This document shows, one piece after another, positions 60,824-64,000 of a stretch of DNA of 64,000 nucleotides; within the stretch, counting starts at the first letter, position 1, and each line of letters starts with the position of its first letter. The DNA comes from JBDGPU01 sp042219525 (GTDB lineage Archaea > Halobacteriota > Halobacteria > Halobacteriales > Haloferacaceae). Where the stretch lies: positions 25,030-89,029 of the forward strand of contig JBDGPU010000073.1 of the NCBI GenBank assembly GCA_042219525.1, written 5' to 3'. Position numbers and translations under genes: made by a program. Below the pieces are notes generated by a model that had not been told where the DNA came from, did not search any database, and saw nothing but the letters and a program-made list of their open reading frames with translations.

Positions 60824-61120
60824 ATGTCCACCGACGAACCACAATTCGCGAACGTCACGATCGGACAGTCCGTCTACGACGAGGACGGCGAGCAGCTCGG
60901 GACGGTCCGCGGCGTCGACGACGACGGGTTCTACGTCCTCGCGCCGGAGAGCAGCGGCTCCCTCGAGCTCACGGAGGCGCGGGACGTCTTCGGGACCGCC
61001 TATGTGATGTGGCGCTGCTGGGAGTGCGGCGAGATGGGCGAGATCGCCGACGACCTCCCGGCCAATTGCCCGAACTGCGACGCGCCGAAGGAGGACCTCT
61101 ACTACTGGGCCGAGGACTGA
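60824..61120 (+). CDS. DUF7130-like rubredoxin-type zinc-ribbon protein
   Basis: A 98-residue protein. The N-terminal half resembles a PRC-barrel-like or small beta domain (IGQSVYDEDGEQLGTVRGVD). The C-terminal half has WRCWECGEMGEIADD and NCPNCDAPKEDLYYW, a rubredoxin-like CxxC pair set that should bind Zn or Fe. I recall DUF7130 for haloarchaeal proteins of this form. Function is unknown; an electron-transfer role is possible if iron is bound. Confidence 0.75.
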   Translation: MSTDEPQFANVTIGQSVYDEDGEQLGTVRGVDDDGFYVLAPESSGSLELTEARDVFGTAYVMWRCWECGEMGEIADDLPANCPNCDAPKEDLYYWAED

Positions 61121-61206
61121 CCGGCCGGGGATCGGTTCTCGGTGGCCGACCAGTCCGACGCGGATCCGGTCCGTATCCTTTTGCGGGAGCCCGACGAACA
61201 CCGGCC

Positions 61207-62121
61207 ATGGACGTTCTCGTCTACGGTGCCGGGAGCCTCGGCGGCCTCGTCGGCGGGTTGCTCGCGCGCGCCCACGACGTGACGCTCGTCGGCCGGGACC
61301 CGCACATGCAGCACGTTCGCGAGGCCGGACTCGAGATCGAGGGCGCGGTCGAGGCGCACACGCACCCGCGCGCGGTGACGAACGGACGCGACCGCGAGGC
61401 CGAGGTCGCGCTAGTGACGACGAAGGCGTACGACACGGACGCGGCCGCGAGCGCGCTCGCGACGGGCGAGTTCGAGGCCGTCCTCTCCCTCCAGAACGGG
61501 CTCACGGAGGAGCGACTCGTCGCCGCCCTCGACGCACAGGTGCTGAGCGGCACGGCCACCTACGGCGCGCGCCTCCGCGGCCCCGGCCGCGTCGAGTGCA
61601 CGGGCGTCGGCGAGGTGACCCTCGGGGCGCTCGGCGGCGGTCGCGACCCGATAGCCGATCGGATCGGCGCGGCCTTCCGCGACGCCGGGATCAACACGAC
61701 CGTCGCCGACGACATGCCGCGGCGCCGGTGGGAGAAGCTCGCGGTCAACGCGGGGATCAACGCCCCGACCGCGCTCGCGTCGCTGGAGAACGGTGACGTC
61801 GCGACCGGGCCGGCCGCGGCCGTCGCCTGCGACGCCGCCACCGAGGTCGCCGAAGTGGCCCGAGCCGAGGGCATCGACCTCTCGGACCGGGACGCCATCG
61901 AAGCGGTCGAACGCGTCGCGGCTGCGACGGCGGAGAACCACTCCTCGATGCGTCAGGACGTCGACGCCGACCACCGCACGGAGGTCGAGGCCGTCTACGG
62001 CGAGCTTCTCGAGCGCGCGGGCGAACACGGCCTCGCCGCGCCGACCTGCCGCACGCTCGCGGAGCTGATCCGGGCCTGGGAGGTCAACGCTGGGGTTCGA
62101 GACAACGAAGAAACGGTGTGA
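61207..62121 (+). CDS. Ketopantoate reductase-family (ApbA/PanE) protein
   Basis: A 304-residue NADP-dependent reductase. The dinucleotide motif GAGSLGG is at residues 7-13, with KAYDTDAAASAL and SLQNGLTEERLV in the family positions and RRRWEKLAVNAGINAPTAL carrying the catalytic Lys region. C-terminal SSMRQDVDADHRTEVEAVYG fits the ketopantoate-binding helix set. It likely reduces 2-dehydropantoate in CoA synthesis, though paralogues with other ketoacid substrates exist. Starts at ATG 61207. Confidence 0.88.
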   Translation: MDVLVYGAGSLGGLVGGLLARAHDVTLVGRDPHMQHVREAGLEIEGAVEAHTHPRAVTNGRDREAEVALVTTKAYDTDAAASALATGEFEAVLSLQNGLTEERLVAALDAQVLSGTATYGARLRGPGRVECTGVGEVTLGALGGGRDPIADRIGAAFRDAGINTTVADDMPRRRWEKLAVNAGINAPTALASLENGDVATGPAAAVACDAATEVAEVARAEGIDLSDRDAIEAVERVAAATAENHSSMRQDVDADHRTEVEAVYGELLERAGEHGLAAPTCRTLAELIRAWEVNAGVRDNEETV

Positions 62122-62184
62122 GCGAGGCTGTTGCTGGCGGAACGGACTGTGAGAAAAATCGGGACCGGCGCTATCCGGACCGCG

Positions 62185-62409
62185 CTAACACCAGTCCTCG
62201 AGCACTGTGGCGGCGGACTCGTCGACCGACACCCAGGCGTCCTCGCGGGAGACGTCCGCGATGACGAACTCCGGCTGGGATCGTGCCGAGTCGACGGACG
62301 ACATAATGTCCGGCGACTCCGTTGGCTGGAATACCTCCGCGGCGTCCGGCAGCGCGGGGGTATGCTGATCGGTGTCCGGCTCGTCCCAGGGAGTGGAACT
62401 CCGTGACAT
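62185..62409 (-). CDS. DUF7556-like small haloarchaeal protein
   Basis: A 74-residue acidic protein ending with FVIADVSREDAWVSVDESAA, a core I recall as DUF7556. The minus-strand ATG at 62409 is 26 bases from the centre of the TATA box CTTATATAT (62431-62439), so it would be the first codon of a leaderless message. In-frame starts at 62418 and 62421 are too close to the TATA. Function unknown. Confidence 0.65.
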   Translation of the reverse strand: MSRSSTPWDEPDTDQHTPALPDAAEVFQPTESPDIMSSVDSARSQPEFVIADVSREDAWVSVDESAATVLEDWC

Positions 62410-62430
62410 GGTTGTCATCAATTCTCACTC

Positions 62431-62439
62431 ATATATAAG
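62431..62439 (-). promoter_or_regulatory. TATA box of the DUF7556-like gene
   Basis: CTTATATAT on the minus strand, centred ~26 bases before ATG 62409, the spacing expected for archaeal transcription start. Confidence 0.6.
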
Positions 62440-62610
62440 CTTTCTGAACCGGCCCACTGTTCAGCAAATCGATCCACATTCGTGGTAAGGATCCGACGGT
62501 GATCGCCGTCCCGGGCCGCGGATCCGTCGGACATGTCGGGCACACTACCCGGATCAAGCGGCAACATCAGCTGGTTCGTGGGTGACACGCACCTGAAATC
62601 ACTGACCGGC

Positions 62611-62640
62611 GGGCGAGCCATGGGCGAGCCATGGGCGAGC
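62611..62640. repeat. Short tandem repeat GGGCGAGCCAT
   Basis: Two full 11-base copies and one partial copy, upstream of rnz. It is outside the coding region if RNase Z starts at 62736. Replication slippage is the likely origin. Confidence 0.7.
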
Positions 62641-62735
62641 GAGGGGCGTTCGAACCTGGCGCGCGGTTGACGCCTTGCCACAGTCCCGTTCCGACTTTCG
62701 ACACCGGTTTAAAAATAGCCCTCCGAAGGGGATCC

Positions 62736-63665
62736 ATGTCGCTTCGCGTGACGTTCCTGGGCACCGGCGGCGCCATCCCGACGACCGAGCGCGCGCCGAG
62801 CGCCCTGCTCGTCAATCGCGAGGGTGACCGGCTCCTCTTCGACTGCGGCGAGGGCACCCAGCGCCAGATGATGCGGTTCGGGACCGGGTTCGACGTCTCC
62901 CACATCTTCGTCTCACACCTCCACGGGGACCACGTCCTCGGCATCCCGGGGCTGGTCCAGACACTGGATTTCAACGGCCGCACCGCGCCGCTGACGGTTC
63001 ACTGTCCGCCAAACACCAAGCCCGATCTCGAGGACCTCGTCCACGCCGCGGGCCACGACCCGGCGTTTCCCGTCCGGATCAACGAGGTTCGCCCAGGCAC
63101 CGTCGCGCTCGACGCCGAGGAGTACGAGGTCCGCGCGTTCGAGACGGACCACCGCACGCGCTCGCAGGGATACGTCCTCGCGGAGGACGACCGCCCCGGC
63201 CGGTTCGACCGCCCGAAGGCGGAGGAGCTCGGCGTCCCCGTCGGCCCGAAGTTCGGCAAGCTCCACTCCGGCGAGCCGGTCGAACTGGAGGGCGGCACCG
63301 TCGTCCGTCCGGAGCAGGTCGTCGGCCCGCCGCGCCCCGGCCGAAAGTTCGTCTACACCGCCGACACGCGACCCCAGGACCGCACGGTCGACGCCGCCGA
63401 GAACGCCGACCTCCTGGTCCACGACGCGACCTTCGACGACTCCATGGCCGACCGCGCCAGCAGCACGGCCCACTCGACCGGCCGCGAGGCAGCCGAAATC
63501 GCCGCCGAGGCGGACGTGCGTCGGCTCGCGCTCACCCACATCTCCTCGCGCTACGCCGGCGACCCCTCCGCGATCGAAACGGAAGCGCGATCGGTCTTCG
63601 ACGGCGAGTGCTTCGTCCCGGACGACGGGGAGAAGGTCGACATTCCGTTCCCCGACAGCGACTGA
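62736..63665 (+). CDS. rnz: Ribonuclease Z (tRNA 3' endonuclease)
   Basis: A 309-residue metallo-beta-lactamase enzyme that removes the 3' trailer of tRNA precursors. Motif II is SHLHGDH (His61, His63, Asp65, His66). Further zinc ligands and the HST loop are in FVYTADTRP, FETDHRTRSQGY and LALTHISSRY, with AHSTGREAAEIAAEA near the C-terminus. ATG 62736 follows GTTTAAAAATAG (about 62707-62718), a TATA box giving a leaderless transcript. A longer frame upstream is not credible. Confidence 0.93.
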   Translation: MSLRVTFLGTGGAIPTTERAPSALLVNREGDRLLFDCGEGTQRQMMRFGTGFDVSHIFVSHLHGDHVLGIPGLVQTLDFNGRTAPLTVHCPPNTKPDLEDLVHAAGHDPAFPVRINEVRPGTVALDAEEYEVRAFETDHRTRSQGYVLAEDDRPGRFDRPKAEELGVPVGPKFGKLHSGEPVELEGGTVVRPEQVVGPPRPGRKFVYTADTRPQDRTVDAAENADLLVHDATFDDSMADRASSTAHSTGREAAEIAAEADVRRLALTHISSRYAGDPSAIETEARSVFDGECFVPDDGEKVDIPFPDSD

Positions 63666-63728
63666 TTCTTGCGGGTCGGTGGAGCCGTTAGTTCGGTCGG
63701 TGTCGGCACCTTCTCAGACGGACACGGC

Positions 63729-64000
63729 CGCTCTTTATAAGCGAATGGTTGGACAGGTGCAGACGTTGCTGCATTTGCCAGCACCGCAAACGTCCAGAAA
63801 GCCCTCGGCCGCTCGCTATGCTCGGGTTTGAGCAGGTGATTCGGGCTTGCTCTTGACAGCAACGCAACCTCCTTGAAAGCCCTCGGCCGCTCGCGGTCGC
63901 TGAGCAGGATATCTGGGCCTCTCCGCACCGCCCGGCCCAGATAGAGCCTGTCTCAGCGACTCCCCGTTGGCGCGACCGGCCGTCGCCCTTTCAGTCCGCC
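63729..64000 (+). repeat. Second copy of the tandem repeat element (runs off window)
   Basis: Unit A (63731-63812) has CTCTTTATAAG, GTGCAGACG, GCACCGCAAACG and GAAAGCCCTCGGCCGCT. Unit B (63813-63905) is degenerate at the front but keeps the TGACAGCAACGCAACC and GAAAGCCCTCGGCCGCTCGC end. The block CTCTCCGCACCGC and then TTGGCGCGACC and CCCTTTCAGTCCGCC follow, as at 41.7 kb. The element continues beyond base 64000. Confidence 0.75.

Noticed and set aside
1..64000. CRISPR arrays, tRNA or rRNA genes
   Set aside because: No evenly spaced short direct repeats with unique spacers and no tRNA-like T-arm in a foldable intergenic context were seen; GGTTCGAATCC at 56600 is inside intein 1.

Overview
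The window is a stretch of a haloarchaeal (class Halobacteria) chromosome or megaplasmid. The evidence is high GC, very acidic proteins, Tat-type lipoprotein signals (RR followed by a lipobox), archaeal PolD, AbrB-PhoU regulators, histidine kinases with an HNLR-type H box, many ATGA/TGATG gene overlaps and several promoters that look leaderless. Species cannot be assigned. No tRNA, rRNA or CRISPR array was seen.

Layout. (1) 1-3.4 kb: the end of a haloarchaeal RecA-like family gene, a DUF5783-type gene and a NifU-type Fe-S scaffold gene, separated by long gene-poor stretches. (2) 3.4-17.9 kb: an iron/siderophore island flanked by two diverged, same-orientation copies of one IS4-superfamily insertion sequence. 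It holds two modules that each pair a Tat lipoprotein substrate-binding protein with a thioredoxin-reductase-like flavoprotein lacking the NADPH domain. A FecCD permease, its ATPase and an exporter-fold ABC protein form a third unit. A tail operon carries two haloarchaeal DUF proteins, a 52-residue protein and a DtxR-type repressor. Five copies of a TTAGGC-N2-(G/C/A)CCTAA palindrome lie a few bases upstream of the starts of these units, which suggests a self-contained iron regulon.

(3) 18.2-28.6 kb: a C-P lyase phosphonate locus. phnGHIJKLM and a TIM-barrel gene run on the minus strand, divergent from phnDCE and a hexapeptide-repeat acyltransferase. (4) 28.7-41.3 kb: phosphate control and uptake: an HTH-PhoU regulator, three AbrB-PhoU proteins, and pstS-pstC-pstA-pstB-phoU-(AbrB-PhoU), with an unusually long PstA. 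(5) 41.4-42.0 kb: tandem ~80-bp TATA-bearing repeats; a second array starts at 63.73 kb and runs off the window. (6) 42.0-53.5 kb: a DUF5820-type gene, a PhoX phosphatase gene interrupted by an in-frame TGA, an arsR-arsC-like pair, a membrane protein, a GNAT enzyme, a PAS histidine kinase, a 1135-residue STAND ATPase/TPR regulator, a HAD hydrolase and a PPC-domain protein. (7) 53.6-63.7 kb: the PolD large subunit gene with two inteins, then small membrane and zinc-ribbon proteins, a ketopantoate-reductase-like enzyme, a DUF7556-like small protein and RNase Z.

Together the central 35 kb is a nutrient-scavenging region for iron (imported island) and phosphorus (phosphonate cleavage, Pst uptake, PhoX, PhoU-type regulators), placed beside ordinary housekeeping genes. 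DUF names are given from memory of haloarchaeal annotation and should be confirmed by domain search.
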